From contig JBJMMD010000033.1 in assembly GCA_045804965.1 (NCBI GenBank), positions 1-64,000 on the forward strand: a stretch of 64,000 nucleotides of DNA. The letters are read 5' to 3'. Below are positions 1 to 8,852 of the stretch, one piece after another (within the stretch, counting starts at the first letter, position 1; the number at the start of each line of letters is the position of its first letter). The notes below the pieces were generated by a model, which saw only the letters and a program-made list of their open reading frames with translations, searched no databases and was not told the origin of the DNA. The stretch comes from CAVTUU01 sp045804965 (GTDB taxonomy: Bacteria > Chloroflexota > Chloroflexia > Thermomicrobiales > UBA6265). The translations under genes were made by a program, and so were the position numbers.

Positions 1-66
1 GAGGCGAGGCCGCTGCGGGCACTCCCGAGCCCTGATCATCGCCTGAACCCGCCGCATCGCTTTCGC

Positions 67-141
67 CGCGGGGTGGAGCAGTGGCAGCTCGTTGGGCTCA
101 TAACCCAAAGGTCGGAGGTTCGAATCCTCCCCCCGCCACCA
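67..141 (+). tRNA. Initiator tRNA-fMet (CAT)
   Basis: A full cloverleaf can be folded. The acceptor arm CGCGGGG pairs with CCCCGCC except at the first position (C1:C72). The anticodon arm TTGGG-CTCATAA-CCCAA has anticodon CAT and the three consecutive G:C pairs typical of initiator tRNAs. The T-arm is GGAGG-TTCGAAT-CCTCC. The unpaired 1:72 position and the GGG/CCC anticodon stem identify the initiator rather than the elongator. The 3' CCA (139-141) is encoded in the DNA. Confidence 0.96.
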
Positions 142-161
142 ATTTATTCTAGGAGTCCACG

Positions 162-189
162 GCCCTCGCTAATGCGAGGGCAGTTTTTT
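162..189 (+). terminator. Rho-independent terminator after tRNA-fMet
   Basis: An 8-bp perfect stem (GCCCTCGC 162-169, loop TAAT, GCGAGGGC 174-181) is followed by AG and six T. It lies 20 bases past the tRNA and stands just beyond the 3' end of the convergent polB gene. Confidence 0.9.
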
Positions 190-210
190 GTGGACAGTTT
201 CGAGGTTCGA

Positions 211-2430
211 TCAGAGCAGTCCAAGCTGGCGCGCCGGTTCCTGATTCTTGGCGGCGTCAAGGTCCGTCCTCGTTGTGATCTTCGGAAAGAACGCGGCGAA
301 CTCGCTGTTCGATGGAAAGAGCGCATCAAACCGCGCAGCAGTGTCATGCAGGCGCCGTAGCAGATAAGACGAATTCTCGTCGCCTGCATACTCTTCCACG
401 AGGCCGAGTTCGCCATCCTCCCGTTCGTAGATCTCAATCCGCTCACCACTTCGAATATGGTTCGGCAACCGATTCACGAGCCGTTTGAGACGAGGTTGCG
501 TTTGGAGCGTGTCTTGATTGAGCATCGACCATTGACTGAACTCAGAGACTGGCAACGCTCGGCGTTGGATGCGATCGGCGAGATCAAAATAGCGCACTCG
601 CGCGGCATCACGATCATCACTGAGGAACGCACGCGTGGCATCGAGCAAGAAAGTCCGCAAACACCGTTCCATGCGCCGGTTTCGAAGCGCACTGCCTCGC
701 AATATGATGCGATCGTCATACGTCAAAAGCCCATAGTTTTTCAGCCGAACTGACAACATCGCCCGATATCTGCCGTCGTGTGTGAGTCGAATGCCCAGGG
801 GAAGCTTGGCTCCGATCGCGCCGACGTAGCGAATCTCCTCTTCTTCCGTGCGGACACGATCGGGAGGCACGAAGTACACGCCGTCGGTGTCAACCTCAAT
901 CGGCTTTGCGCCTGCTTCTCGAAGCGCGTCGACGGTCTGTTTAATGATGCGATGACCTGAACGGGTAACCCGCTCAGCGGCATCAAAGTCGTTGAAAAAT
1001 CCGCGTCCATACCCTAAGTAGCCGTAAAAGGAATTGATCAGGACCTTAAAGCTGGTTTGCAGCCCTTCCCACATTGCCTGCTCTGCGCCGTGGGTTTGCT
1101 GCGACTGCGCTTTCGCGTGGAGCCGGCGATGAGTGAGTTCTTTCAACATCGGCAGGTATGCGCCTAAGATGTCCGTCTTGGGCGCAATCTCTTCGGTCAG
1201 CATGATTGATGGGTAAAGACTCTCAACGTCACATTTGACGATCGGTTTGAACATCCCGACTTCTATGAGCTCGGCGTGGCCACCGGGGTAATCCCTCGCT
1301 TCGCCGGCGAGCGGAATGCTCTCGCCTTGCAGCACGTACGCACGGATCATGAGGTCGTTGATCTTTTCTCCTGGGCCGCCGATCGCGACACTCTGCAGCG
1401 ACCGAGGAAGAAGTTGAGTTTGGTAGAACTCCGTCGGTAGCGCCAACGCTGAGAGCAGATTGACGTCGCGAACATCGTCGAGCGCGTAGTGCGCGACTCG
1501 ATCGGGATCCGTCTGCCAAACTGCGCGAATCTCTTCGCCAGGGATAAAAACGCGATCAGGTCGAGTCAACCCGAGTGCTTCGACCGCATTCTTCAATCCG
1601 TATCCAGTCAACTTGCCACCAGTGTCGAAGCGCTGAATTTGTTGGTACGTGTCGACGAAATGCCGGCCATTGACGGAACAAGGCGTAAACGGAAGCGTCA
1701 GTGGCCCGACTTTGAACCGCTGTTGCGAATTACCGATCCAGACCGGAGATTCGTCTCTCCCCCAACGCAATTGGAGGCCATAGCGACCCGCCCGCGCGGC
1801 AAGGAAGGGTATATCGAAGTTGAAGACGTTATGGCCCTCGATGACGTCAGGATCGAAAAACCTGATGCGTTCATTGACCTTTTGGATGAGGCTTGCTTCT
1901 GTGTCTTCCAACAGAAGCAACTCCTCTTGCCCGTCACTGGTTCGAAGTGCGACGACGATGACGCGACCGTTGTCGATCGCAGGATCGAAGCCCATCGTTT
2001 CAATATCGATTTGCAGGCGGCGAAGATCATCGAAGACCATGCCTTTGAACAACGACTTGCCGGTTGTCACCAGGTGCTGTTCGACCGGAGAATTGAGACG
2101 AAAGAACGATTCCCCGGCATCGCGCGCCTCGCGAACCGCGTCATTGTGCGTGTACCAATCATCGAATGTGACGAGATAGCGAAGCGGATTGTCGCCGTTC
2201 AGCTCCGAAATAGTCCGGTCGGAGCTTGCGGATTGCCACGGACCGGGGCGGGCAGCGAGCAACCATGGTCGAAACTGTTCTTCGACAACGACGGTCGCGC
2301 CCTCATCGCTGCGCACATAGAACCTAATTTTGTTCCCGGAAGCGAAATCGGCCGCCACAATCCGCAGCGTCGGATCGGTCCCGTAGAGAAGCTCGTCGGT
2401 TTTGAGCAATGTTCGTTCCGTGCTTGCCAT
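211..2430 (-). CDS. polB: Family B DNA polymerase
   Basis: Template-directed DNA synthesis with proofreading. From the start at 2430 the protein is about 739 residues. The N-terminal half carries the 3'-5' exonuclease motifs: Exo I DIET (D142, E144), Exo II EGHNVFNFD (about 198-206) and Exo III HYALDDVRD (Y315, D319). The polymerase half has motif A DVESLYPSI (D401), motif B KVLINSFYG (K462) and motif C DTDG (D514, D516). The usual motif C is DTDS, so the final Gly is unusual. The frame stays open up to 2589, but the residues before 2430 look non-coding, and a -10-like TATACT sits 7 bases upstream of this ATG. The ATG at 2436 is an alternative start. No intein or PCNA-binding tail was noticed. 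It converges with the initiator tRNA, and its role (repair or replication restart) is inferred. Confidence 0.93.
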   Translation of the reverse strand: MASTERTLLKTDELLYGTDPTLRIVAADFASGNKIRFYVRSDEGATVVVEEQFRPWLLAARPGPWQSASSDRTISELNGDNPLRYLVTFDDWYTHNDAVREARDAGESFFRLNSPVEQHLVTTGKSLFKGMVFDDLRRLQIDIETMGFDPAIDNGRVIVVALRTSDGQEELLLLEDTEASLIQKVNERIRFFDPDVIEGHNVFNFDIPFLAARAGRYGLQLRWGRDESPVWIGNSQQRFKVGPLTLPFTPCSVNGRHFVDTYQQIQRFDTGGKLTGYGLKNAVEALGLTRPDRVFIPGEEIRAVWQTDPDRVAHYALDDVRDVNLLSALALPTEFYQTQLLPRSLQSVAIGGPGEKINDLMIRAYVLQGESIPLAGEARDYPGGHAELIEVGMFKPIVKCDVESLYPSIMLTEEIAPKTDILGAYLPMLKELTHRRLHAKAQSQQTHGAEQAMWEGLQTSFKVLINSFYGYLGYGRGFFNDFDAAERVTRSGHRIIKQTVDALREAGAKPIEVDTDGVYFVPPDRVRTEEEEIRYVGAIGAKLPLGIRLTHDGRYRAMLSVRLKNYGLLTYDDRIILRGSALRNRRMERCLRTFLLDATRAFLSDDRDAARVRYFDLADRIQRRALPVSEFSQWSMLNQDTLQTQPRLKRLVNRLPNHIRSGERIEIYEREDGELGLVEEYAGDENSSYLLRRLHDTAARFDALFPSNSEFAAFFPKITTRTDLDAAKNQEPARQLGLL

Positions 2431-2437
2431 GCTCATG

Positions 2438-2443
2438 AGTATA
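2438..2443 (-). promoter_or_regulatory. -10 box TATACT at the polB start (possible leaderless mRNA)
   Basis: TATACT on the minus strand ends 7 bases before the ATG at 2430. No Shine-Dalgarno is visible before either candidate ATG (2430, 2436). If the box is used, transcription would start at or within a base or two of the start codon. The -35 region is weak. Confidence 0.4.
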
Positions 2444-2569
2444 GTGGTTGCTTGTGACGGGGTTCGATTCAACCTTGAGACGTGTAATTGTGAGACGCCA
2501 TCGCGCGTGATATCCGGTGTCCCAGAGACAAGAAGCCATCCCGTCAAGGTCGTCGTGACCTCCGTACTA

Positions 2570-2598
2570 TTGTCGCTGTTCCCCTGCATTCCTATGAT
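2570..2598 (+). promoter_or_regulatory. Sigma-70-type promoter for the tad operon
   Basis: -35 TTGTCG (2570-2575), a 17-base spacer, and -10 TATGAT (2593-2598). Transcription would start near 2605 and leave a leader of about 150 bases before cpaB. Confidence 0.55.
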
Positions 2599-2751
2599 CG
2601 GTCTCAGGTAAAGGTCAGTCTACGGACAACGCTCAGCGTGCGTTGGCGTGGAGGAGTCTCCATGCCAGGCTCATGTTGTGCCCGTTTTTGCGGCCGACCA
2701 CGGCTCAAGGTGGGCCAGGGCCCAGCCCGACGGCCAGCGAGGGAGCAAATT

Positions 2752-3804
2752 ATGCGAGGTGGAAGCAAACTCTTCATTATCGCGGGCGTCGGCCTTGGCC
2801 TGGTCGCGGTACTGCTGCTCATCGCGTCGATGAGCGGAGGCGACAAAGCCGATGGTCAAACCAAAAAAGGCGGCAAAGTCACCGTTGTGCAAGCGGTCAA
2901 CGACGTCCCAGCTCACAACATTATTCAGGTTGACGACGTCGTCGAGAAGCAAGTCAATAGCGACCAAGTCCCCGCCGACGCGGTCCATTCGATCAGCGAA
3001 GTCGTAGGAAAGTCCTATCGCGTTCCGCTCACGTCCACGCAGACCCTTGCGACATCCCAGGTTGAGCTACCTGGTCTGCGAAACGACATCGCCGTCGGGA
3101 AGCGCGCAATCGCGATTCCAGTCGATCAGAAAAACCTATTCGCCGGTCTCGTTCAGGACGGCGACTACGTAGATTTCATCTTCCATGCGCGGGTCAACGA
3201 AATTCGTATCCTGCCCACGAATCTCGCGGCGGCCCCTGAAGACGAGCCGTACTACAAGTTCGACTCCAAGGGCAACGACAGTAACAACAATCAAGACAAC
3301 AACAACCAGAACGGCGACCAGAACAACAACTCGGGTCTGAATGACACCTCGGGTGGCCCGATCATGTGGGTTCCGCCGGGCCTCGAAGTTCCCGAGCATC
3401 CCGCTGTTGGCGATGCGGGATCGAAGCTCTTGGTTCGGGACGACGTAGGCGATCAGCAACAACTTGAACCTGTGGCCAAAGTGATGGTTCAGGACGCGAA
3501 GGTACTCCGTGTGGTGCGTCCCGGTGAGACGTATGGAGCCGATGGCCAGCCTACAGAAGCGGCATCGGTGGACACGGGCCAGTCACAGGTCACGACCGGA
3601 TACGTCGTCGTCGAGGTTACAGAACAGCAGGCTGAGGTGCTCACATTCATGCAAGACAAGCGGCATGAGTATCAGGTCATCGTTCGGGGCAAGGACGACC
3701 ACGATCAAGTAAGCACCCAAGGCGTGACTTTCCAAATTTTGGCGACCGACAGCCACTACGATCTGCCGCTTCCGAGCAGCGTCACGGTGCCAAAGAAGAA
3801 GTAA
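2752..3804 (+). CDS. cpaB: CpaB/RcpC-type Flp pilus assembly protein
   Basis: Periplasm-facing assembly factor of Tad/Flp pili. The ATG at 2752 follows GAGGGAG with good spacing, which gives 350 residues; upstream in-frame starts lack such a site. One N-terminal membrane anchor (about residues 7-26) is followed by a SAF-like domain (about 45-110, including the VPAHNIIQVDDVVEK segment) and the RcpC domain with its typical KRAIAIPVD stretch. An Asn/Asp/Gln-rich linker (about residues 174-197) interrupts the RcpC region and looks like a disordered insertion. It is the first gene of a five-gene tad set, all on one strand. The family assignment comes from this architecture and from the cpaE/cpaF/tadB/tadC neighbours. 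Confidence 0.88.
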   Translation: MRGGSKLFIIAGVGLGLVAVLLLIASMSGGDKADGQTKKGGKVTVVQAVNDVPAHNIIQVDDVVEKQVNSDQVPADAVHSISEVVGKSYRVPLTSTQTLATSQVELPGLRNDIAVGKRAIAIPVDQKNLFAGLVQDGDYVDFIFHARVNEIRILPTNLAAAPEDEPYYKFDSKGNDSNNNQDNNNQNGDQNNNSGLNDTSGGPIMWVPPGLEVPEHPAVGDAGSKLLVRDDVGDQQQLEPVAKVMVQDAKVLRVVRPGETYGADGQPTEAASVDTGQSQVTTGYVVVEVTEQQAEVLTFMQDKRHEYQVIVRGKDDHDQVSTQGVTFQILATDSHYDLPLPSSVTVPKKK

Positions 3805-3912
3805 GCATTCAACGCGATTGGTGGGCGGCGAAACGCGCTGCCCACCAGCCGCACAACAGCTAAAGCCGGCTGAACGCGAACTGACCGAATAGCGAGAGTT
3901 GGAGCAGCAAGC

Positions 3913-5199
3913 ATGTCAGGTTCCGGAAAAATTCGAGTCCTGATTGTCGATGATGTCCACGAGGCTCGCGACAACGTTGCCAAGCTGCTTCGCTTTGAGC
4001 CAGGCGTCGAAATCGTCGGCATGGCGGACGGTGGTCAAGAAGGAATCGACCTCGCGTTTCAACTCGAGCCCGATATCGTCCTCATGGACATCAACATGCC
4101 CGAGATGGACGGGATCGCAGCGACAACGCTGATCTCAGGCCGGTTGCCAAATACTTCGGTCATCATGATGTCGGTGCAGAATGAACCGGATTACCTGCGC
4201 CGATCGATGCTCGCCGGCGCCCGCGAGTTTCTCTCGAAACCGTTCAGCCTCGAAGAGCTCGCGGAAAGCATCCGACACGTCAATCAGCTCTCGCAAGCCA
4301 ACCGGCGAGTCGTGGTGAGCGGCGTCGATCCCAACCTGCCCGTGCCTGGCGGTCGCAAACGGCGGGCAAAGATTATTTCAGTTTATGGCCTCAAAGGGGG
4401 CGTCGGTCGAAGCACCATTGCCGCCAACTTGGCGGTTGCACTTCGACAGCAGGGCGACCGCGAGGTCGCCTTACTTGACGGCAATTTGATCTACGGCGAT
4501 ATCGGCGTGATGCTCAATGTGACAGAAAACAAGACGATCGCCGACGTCGTGCGCAACTTTCAAACCCTTGATCGTGATCTGGTGACCGACATTCTTGTGC
4601 CACATAACTCTGGGGTGAGAGTTCTGTTGGCGCCGCCAGATCCGCAGGTTGGCGAGCAAGTCCGAGCAGATCATATGGAGCTCGTGCTCCAGCATATGCT
4701 GACAATGGTGGATTACATCGTGGTCGATACACGCCCTTCGTTCGACGAGGTGACGCTTTCGCTACTCGATCACTCAGACCAAATCGTGCTCGTCCTGACA
4801 CTTGAATTGACCGCGATCAAAGGCGCAAAGAAGTACCTTGAAGTCGGCGATTTATTGGGCTACGACAGCGACAAGATTTCGCTCGTGGTAAACAAAGCCA
4901 CCGCACCGGCCGGAATCGCGGTCACGGACGTTGAAGCGACGCTGAAACGACCAGTCATTGCCAAACTTTCTGATGATCCAGCGCTGACGCTCAAAGCGAT
5001 CAACGAGGGGGTCCCGTTCATGCAAAGCGCGCCACTGGCCCCACTGTCCCAAGAGATCGGCCAACTCGCGATGGCACTTACCGGCGGTCAAGTTGCGGTT
5101 ACCGAGGTTGGCGCGAAAGCCGGAGCAAATGGCTCAGCAGGACCATCCACGTCGGTACGTCGATGGATGAAACCCGTTTCGAAGCTCAAGGTTGGATAA
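3913..5199 (+). CDS. cpaE: CpaE-type receiver-MinD/ParA fusion, Tad pilus localisation ATPase
   Basis: Thought to position or regulate the Tad secretion machine. The 428-residue protein begins with a response-regulator receiver domain (acidic pair D13/D14, phospho-acceptor D59 in LMDINMPEMDG, K109 in LSKPFS). A MinD/ParA-like ATPase follows (from about 152). Its deviant Walker A reads KGGVGRST (161-168), so the second lysine of KGGxGK is replaced by Arg while the signature first lysine is kept. The VVDTRPSFD segment matches the Walker B region. The receiver residues are all present, so phosphorylation looks possible, but no histidine kinase is nearby. The start at 3913 is preceded by TTGGAG. 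Confidence 0.9.
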   Translation: MSGSGKIRVLIVDDVHEARDNVAKLLRFEPGVEIVGMADGGQEGIDLAFQLEPDIVLMDINMPEMDGIAATTLISGRLPNTSVIMMSVQNEPDYLRRSMLAGAREFLSKPFSLEELAESIRHVNQLSQANRRVVVSGVDPNLPVPGGRKRRAKIISVYGLKGGVGRSTIAANLAVALRQQGDREVALLDGNLIYGDIGVMLNVTENKTIADVVRNFQTLDRDLVTDILVPHNSGVRVLLAPPDPQVGEQVRADHMELVLQHMLTMVDYIVVDTRPSFDEVTLSLLDHSDQIVLVLTLELTAIKGAKKYLEVGDLLGYDSDKISLVVNKATAPAGIAVTDVEATLKRPVIAKLSDDPALTLKAINEGVPFMQSAPLAPLSQEIGQLAMALTGGQVAVTEVGAKAGANGSAGPSTSVRRWMKPVSKLKVG

Positions 5200-5226
5200 G
5201 CCGAAAAGGCGACGACCAGGAGGCCC

Positions 5227-6750
5227 ATGTCTATGTCACTGCTCAAGCGACTCAACTCAGAAACACCAGGAAGCACGGGATCGATGTCGCCTCGACCTTC
5301 AGGTCCGGCGCCAACTCCGAGCACCGGCAATCTGACCACTGGTGAACTCTTCACCCGTTCAACACCTTCGTCCACCTCGAACCCGTCAACTGGTGAGCTG
5401 TTCAGTCCAACACAGAACATTTCGAGACAGACAACCGGATTGAGCGAGTCCTCGCAGAGTGCGCGCGCGAAGTCACCAAGAAGTGACAATTTTAATGAGC
5501 TCAAGGCGAGAGTGCAGAATCGGCTCATTGCGGAGCTCGATCCGCGAATGGACCTCGGAAACGCAGAAGAAGTTCGACGGACGGTTGAAGACACATTCGC
5601 CTCAGTGCTCGAGGCCGAAGGCATCTCGCTTACTCGCGTCGAGCGCATGCGCCTCTTTGAAGCAATCTCGGCCGAAATTCTCGGCTTTGGTCCAATCGAA
5701 CCTTTGCTGAAAGACGACTCCGTGACCGAAGTCATGATCAATGGGCCGAAACAGGTCTACGTCGAGCGCGCCGGGCGGCTCGAGTTGAGCGATGTAGCTT
5801 TTCAGGACGACGACCATGTGATGCGGGTGATCGATCGCATAGTTTCTCCGCTCGGACGCCGCATCGACGAGTCGTCACCGACGGTGGACGCTCGCCTTCC
5901 GGATGGCTCCCGCGTCAATGCCATTATTCCGCCGATCGCGCTCAACGGACCAACCGTCACCATCCGGAAGTTCTCGAAGGATCCGTTCACCGTCGACGAC
6001 CTCATTCGCTTTGGCACGTTCACTGCCGAGATGGCGACATTCATGAAAGCGTGTGTCGAAGCGCGTTTGAACATCATCGTTTCTGGCGGTACTGGTTCCG
6101 GTAAGACGACCTTCCTGAATGTGCTCTCATCCTTCATCCCGGCCGATGAACGGATCGTGACAATTGAGAACGCGGCGGAACTTCAGCTCCGCCAGGAGCA
6201 TGTGGTTCGACTCGAGTCTCGCCCAGCAAATATTGAAGGAAAGGGCGAGATTACGATTCGCGACCTCGTGATCAATGCGTTGCGCATGCGGCCTGAGCGG
6301 ATCGTTGTCGGCGAGTGCCGCGGCGGTGAAGCGCTCGACATGCTTCAGGCGATGAATACCGGCCACGACGGCTCAATGACCACGGCACACGCGAACACGC
6401 CCCGCGACGCGCTTTCTCGTCTGGAAACAATGGTCCTGATGGCGGGCATGGACCTTCCCGTGCGCGCTATTCGCGAACAGGTTGCCTCCGCGGTCGACTT
6501 GATCATTCAGCAAGAGCGCCTGAAAGACGGAACGAGAAAGATCACGGGGATCACGGAAGTTCAAGGGATGGAAGGCGATGTCATCGTCATGCAGGACATC
6601 TTCTCCTTCCAGCAATCCGGCATTGAAAATGGAAAGATCGTCGGCCGCATGAAGCCGACCGGCATTCGACCGAAGTTCATGCCGCGGTTCGAAGTGGCCA
6701 ATATCTATCTGCCGCCCAACATCTTTGGCGCCGGCATGGTCGCGTTCTAA
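5227..6750 (+). CDS. cpaF: CpaF/TadA secretion ATPase of the Tad pilus
   Basis: Hexameric type II/IV secretion ATPase that powers pilus assembly at the cytoplasmic membrane. The conserved domain starts near residue 90. Walker A SGGTGSGKTTF carries K293, and the Walker B/His region continues through RMRPERIVVGECRGGEALDML and NTGHDGSMTTAHAN. The first 85 residues are a Ser/Thr/Pro-rich tail with a repeated TGELF motif (about 38-42 and 55-59), unusual for CpaF and probably disordered. AGGAGG (5218-5223) lies 3 bases before ATG 5227 and 9 before the in-frame ATG 5233; spacing favours 5233. It lies 27 bases after cpaE. Confidence 0.95.
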   Translation: MSMSLLKRLNSETPGSTGSMSPRPSGPAPTPSTGNLTTGELFTRSTPSSTSNPSTGELFSPTQNISRQTTGLSESSQSARAKSPRSDNFNELKARVQNRLIAELDPRMDLGNAEEVRRTVEDTFASVLEAEGISLTRVERMRLFEAISAEILGFGPIEPLLKDDSVTEVMINGPKQVYVERAGRLELSDVAFQDDDHVMRVIDRIVSPLGRRIDESSPTVDARLPDGSRVNAIIPPIALNGPTVTIRKFSKDPFTVDDLIRFGTFTAEMATFMKACVEARLNIIVSGGTGSGKTTFLNVLSSFIPADERIVTIENAAELQLRQEHVVRLESRPANIEGKGEITIRDLVINALRMRPERIVVGECRGGEALDMLQAMNTGHDGSMTTAHANTPRDALSRLETMVLMAGMDLPVRAIREQVASAVDLIIQQERLKDGTRKITGITEVQGMEGDVIVMQDIFSFQQSGIENGKIVGRMKPTGIRPKFMPRFEVANIYLPPNIFGAGMVAF

Positions 6751-6837
6751 GAACGCTCGGGTTTTGATGGTGGACATGTTTGCTCTTGGGCCGCGACCAC
6801 GACTTCAGGTTGCAGTGCCAGCGGGAAGGCGGAACAG

Positions 6838-7815
6838 ATGCTCGGACTTCTAGCGGTCGTTTTGCTGATTTCCGCTTTGGTCATCACGTTTCTTGGCCTG
6901 CGCAGCCGTCGCACGAATTCCTCGGCCGATGAGGTCATGGAACGCATGGGTCGGTTCGCGACGCGCGAGGATTTTCTTTCCGTCGTAGACGGCTCAGGAA
7001 AGAAAGACCCCGGCAAGGTCGCCCAAAGTCTCGAACAGATGATCAAGGGTCGAACTATGGCCGAACGTATCACTTCGGTGCTGGTTCGGGCTGACGTCCG
7101 CATCACGATCGGCGAGTTCTTGCTTATCCGAGTGATTTGCGCCGGCGGTGGATTCATCATTGGCTTTCTCGTTCTCGCACGGTTTGCGCCTGCGCTCGGC
7201 ACCCTCCTAGGTCTTGCGACGGGAATCATCGGTTACATCGTCCCGATGACCTACATGGGTTTCAAGGCGAAAAAACGGCAAAAACAGTTCGTCAACCAAC
7301 TCGGTGACACAATCACGCTGATGGCGAATTCACTGCGTGCCGGCTACAGCCTCATGCAAACGATGGACCTCGTGTCGAGAGAAACCCGAGATCCGATTTC
7401 GGTCGAGTTCAAGCGAGTCGTGCATGAAATTGGCCTGGGCATCACGAACGAAGATGCAATGACGAACTTGATGACGCGCGTCCCGAGCGACGATCTCGAT
7501 TTGCTCGTCAGCGCGATCAACATTCAGCACGAAGTTGGCGGCAACCTTGCCCAGATTCTGACGATCATCGGCCACACGATTCGAGAGCGAGTTCGTATCA
7601 AAGGTGAAATTCGGGTTCTTATCGCTCAGGTTCAGTTGTCGGGTTATGTGGTTACGGCATTGCCCGTCTTACTGGCCTTGGGAATCTTCTTGATGAACCC
7701 GGGCTACATTACGCCGTTATTCCATTGGCCGTATGTCTGCATGCCAATCGCCAGCGTGATCGGCATCACCCTTGGGTACTTGGCCATGCGGAAGATCACG
7801 GCAATCGAGGTCTGA
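6838..7815 (+). CDS. tadB: TadB-type inner-membrane platform protein
   Basis: Membrane platform of the Tad pilus, partner of TadC and of the CpaF ATPase. The 325-residue protein has an N-terminal membrane segment (about 1-20), a second pair near 100-145, a cytoplasmic T2SSF domain (about 155-285, with the LADTITLMANSLRAGYS-like stretch and the EVGGNLAQIL motif), and two C-terminal membrane segments. A GGAAGGCGGA stretch precedes the ATG. It follows cpaF by 87 bases. Confidence 0.92.
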   Translation: MLGLLAVVLLISALVITFLGLRSRRTNSSADEVMERMGRFATREDFLSVVDGSGKKDPGKVAQSLEQMIKGRTMAERITSVLVRADVRITIGEFLLIRVICAGGGFIIGFLVLARFAPALGTLLGLATGIIGYIVPMTYMGFKAKKRQKQFVNQLGDTITLMANSLRAGYSLMQTMDLVSRETRDPISVEFKRVVHEIGLGITNEDAMTNLMTRVPSDDLDLLVSAINIQHEVGGNLAQILTIIGHTIRERVRIKGEIRVLIAQVQLSGYVVTALPVLLALGIFLMNPGYITPLFHWPYVCMPIASVIGITLGYLAMRKITAIEV

Positions 7816-7879
7816 TGGGCCGCATGGCGACGAAGGAACCGGACTTGGAGACAATCGAAAGCACGGCGGAGACAAAGCT

Positions 7880-8794
7880 ATGATCTTGGGCATGGGTCTG
7901 ATAGTCGCAGTTCTCGGCGCAGTCATGGTTGTCTATGGCATGAAAGGTAAGAGGGCGACCGTCAACATTGATGAGCGCCTTGCGAGCTTCGCGGAGCGGC
8001 CGCAGACTCTCCAAGAATTGGAGATGTCCCAGTCGTTCGGCAACCGCGTCCTGAAACCGTTGTTCAAACGCTGGTCGCTCACGCTTGGGAAACGAACGCC
8101 GACGAAGACGATTGAAGCCAATCGCCTTAAAATCATGCGAGCCGGGAATCCAAGCGGCATCGGCCCGGTCGAGTTTCAGGGCTTAAGATTTCTGATCGCG
8201 ATCTTGCTCGGCGCGGGAAGTTTCTTCCTGTTATCGCTCCCTGGAGCGTTGTCGGGCATATTGTTGATCATGCCAATTGTGCTCGGTGTTTTCGGGTTCT
8301 TGCTACCAGGAATTTGGCTCGACCGAAAGATCAAAGCCCGAAAGAAGGAGATCCTCAGAGCGCTTCCTGATGCGATCGACTTATTGACCATCAGTGTTGA
8401 ATCCGGTCTCGGATTCGATCCGGCGCTCATGCGAGTGGCCGAGAAGTGGGACAACGCACTGACGCGCGAATTCGCCCGCCTGTTGTCCGAAATGCGCATC
8501 GGCAAGCCGAGACGCGAAGCGCTCAAGGAAATGTCGGAACGAGTGGACGAGGATGACTTAACCGTCTTCGTCGCGTCAATTATCCAGGCCGATCAGCTCG
8601 GTGTTCCAATCACGCAAGTACTGCGCGTCCAGTCTGATGCCATGCGCGTGCGCCGCCGACAGAGGGCCGAGGAACGCGCGCAGAAGGCTCCAATTAAGAT
8701 GCTGATCCCGATCGCATTCCTCATTTTTCCGTCGCTCTTCGTTGTCATCCTCGGCCCGACGGTGCCGAAGATCGTCGAGGCGTTCGGCAAATAG
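7880..8794 (+). CDS. tadC: TadC-type inner-membrane platform protein
   Basis: Second platform component of the Tad pilus. The frame is open from 7772, but the residues before 7880 read out of the tadB end and are not TadC-like. The ATG at 7880 gives 304 residues starting with a membrane helix (MILGMGLIVAVLG). The T2SSF domain (about 135-260) includes LPDAIDLLTISVESGLGFD and a DDLTVFVASIIQADQLG motif, and the protein ends with a C-terminal membrane helix. It is the last gene of the operon: no pilin, prepilin peptidase, TadG-type minor pilin or secretin is in the window. Confidence 0.92.
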   Translation: MILGMGLIVAVLGAVMVVYGMKGKRATVNIDERLASFAERPQTLQELEMSQSFGNRVLKPLFKRWSLTLGKRTPTKTIEANRLKIMRAGNPSGIGPVEFQGLRFLIAILLGAGSFFLLSLPGALSGILLIMPIVLGVFGFLLPGIWLDRKIKARKKEILRALPDAIDLLTISVESGLGFDPALMRVAEKWDNALTREFARLLSEMRIGKPRREALKEMSERVDEDDLTVFVASIIQADQLGVPITQVLRVQSDAMRVRRRQRAEERAQKAPIKMLIPIAFLIFPSLFVVILGPTVPKIVEAFGK

Positions 8795-8815
8795 AACGAC
8801 CAAGTCGACTACGTT

Positions 8816-8852
8816 TCGAGGCCGAGAAGAACACCTTCTCGGCTTCGATTTG
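8816..8852 (+). terminator. Terminator after the tad operon
   Basis: A stem of about 14 bp (TCGAGGCCGAGAAG against CTTCTCGGCTTCGA, one G-T pair, loop AACAC) is followed by TTTGTG. It begins 21 bases past the tadC stop. Confidence 0.75.

Noticed and set aside
1489..2457. 322-residue plus-strand open frame opposite polB
   Set aside because: It lies fully antisense to polB, which has all its polymerase motifs; the translation shows no domain and no Shine-Dalgarno.
5303..5400. Possible tandem repeat or CRISPR-like element at the start of cpaF
   Set aside because: The repeated TGELF segments are in-frame protein repeats only two units long; there is no regular spacer structure, and no CRISPR array occurs in the window.
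5088..5741. 217-residue minus-strand frame opposite cpaE/cpaF
   Set aside because: Antisense shadow with Ser/Arg-rich translation and no recognisable domain.
7772..7879. N-terminal extension of tadC
   Set aside because: Overlaps the end of tadB in another frame and does not resemble TadC; ATG 7880 starts the membrane helix directly.
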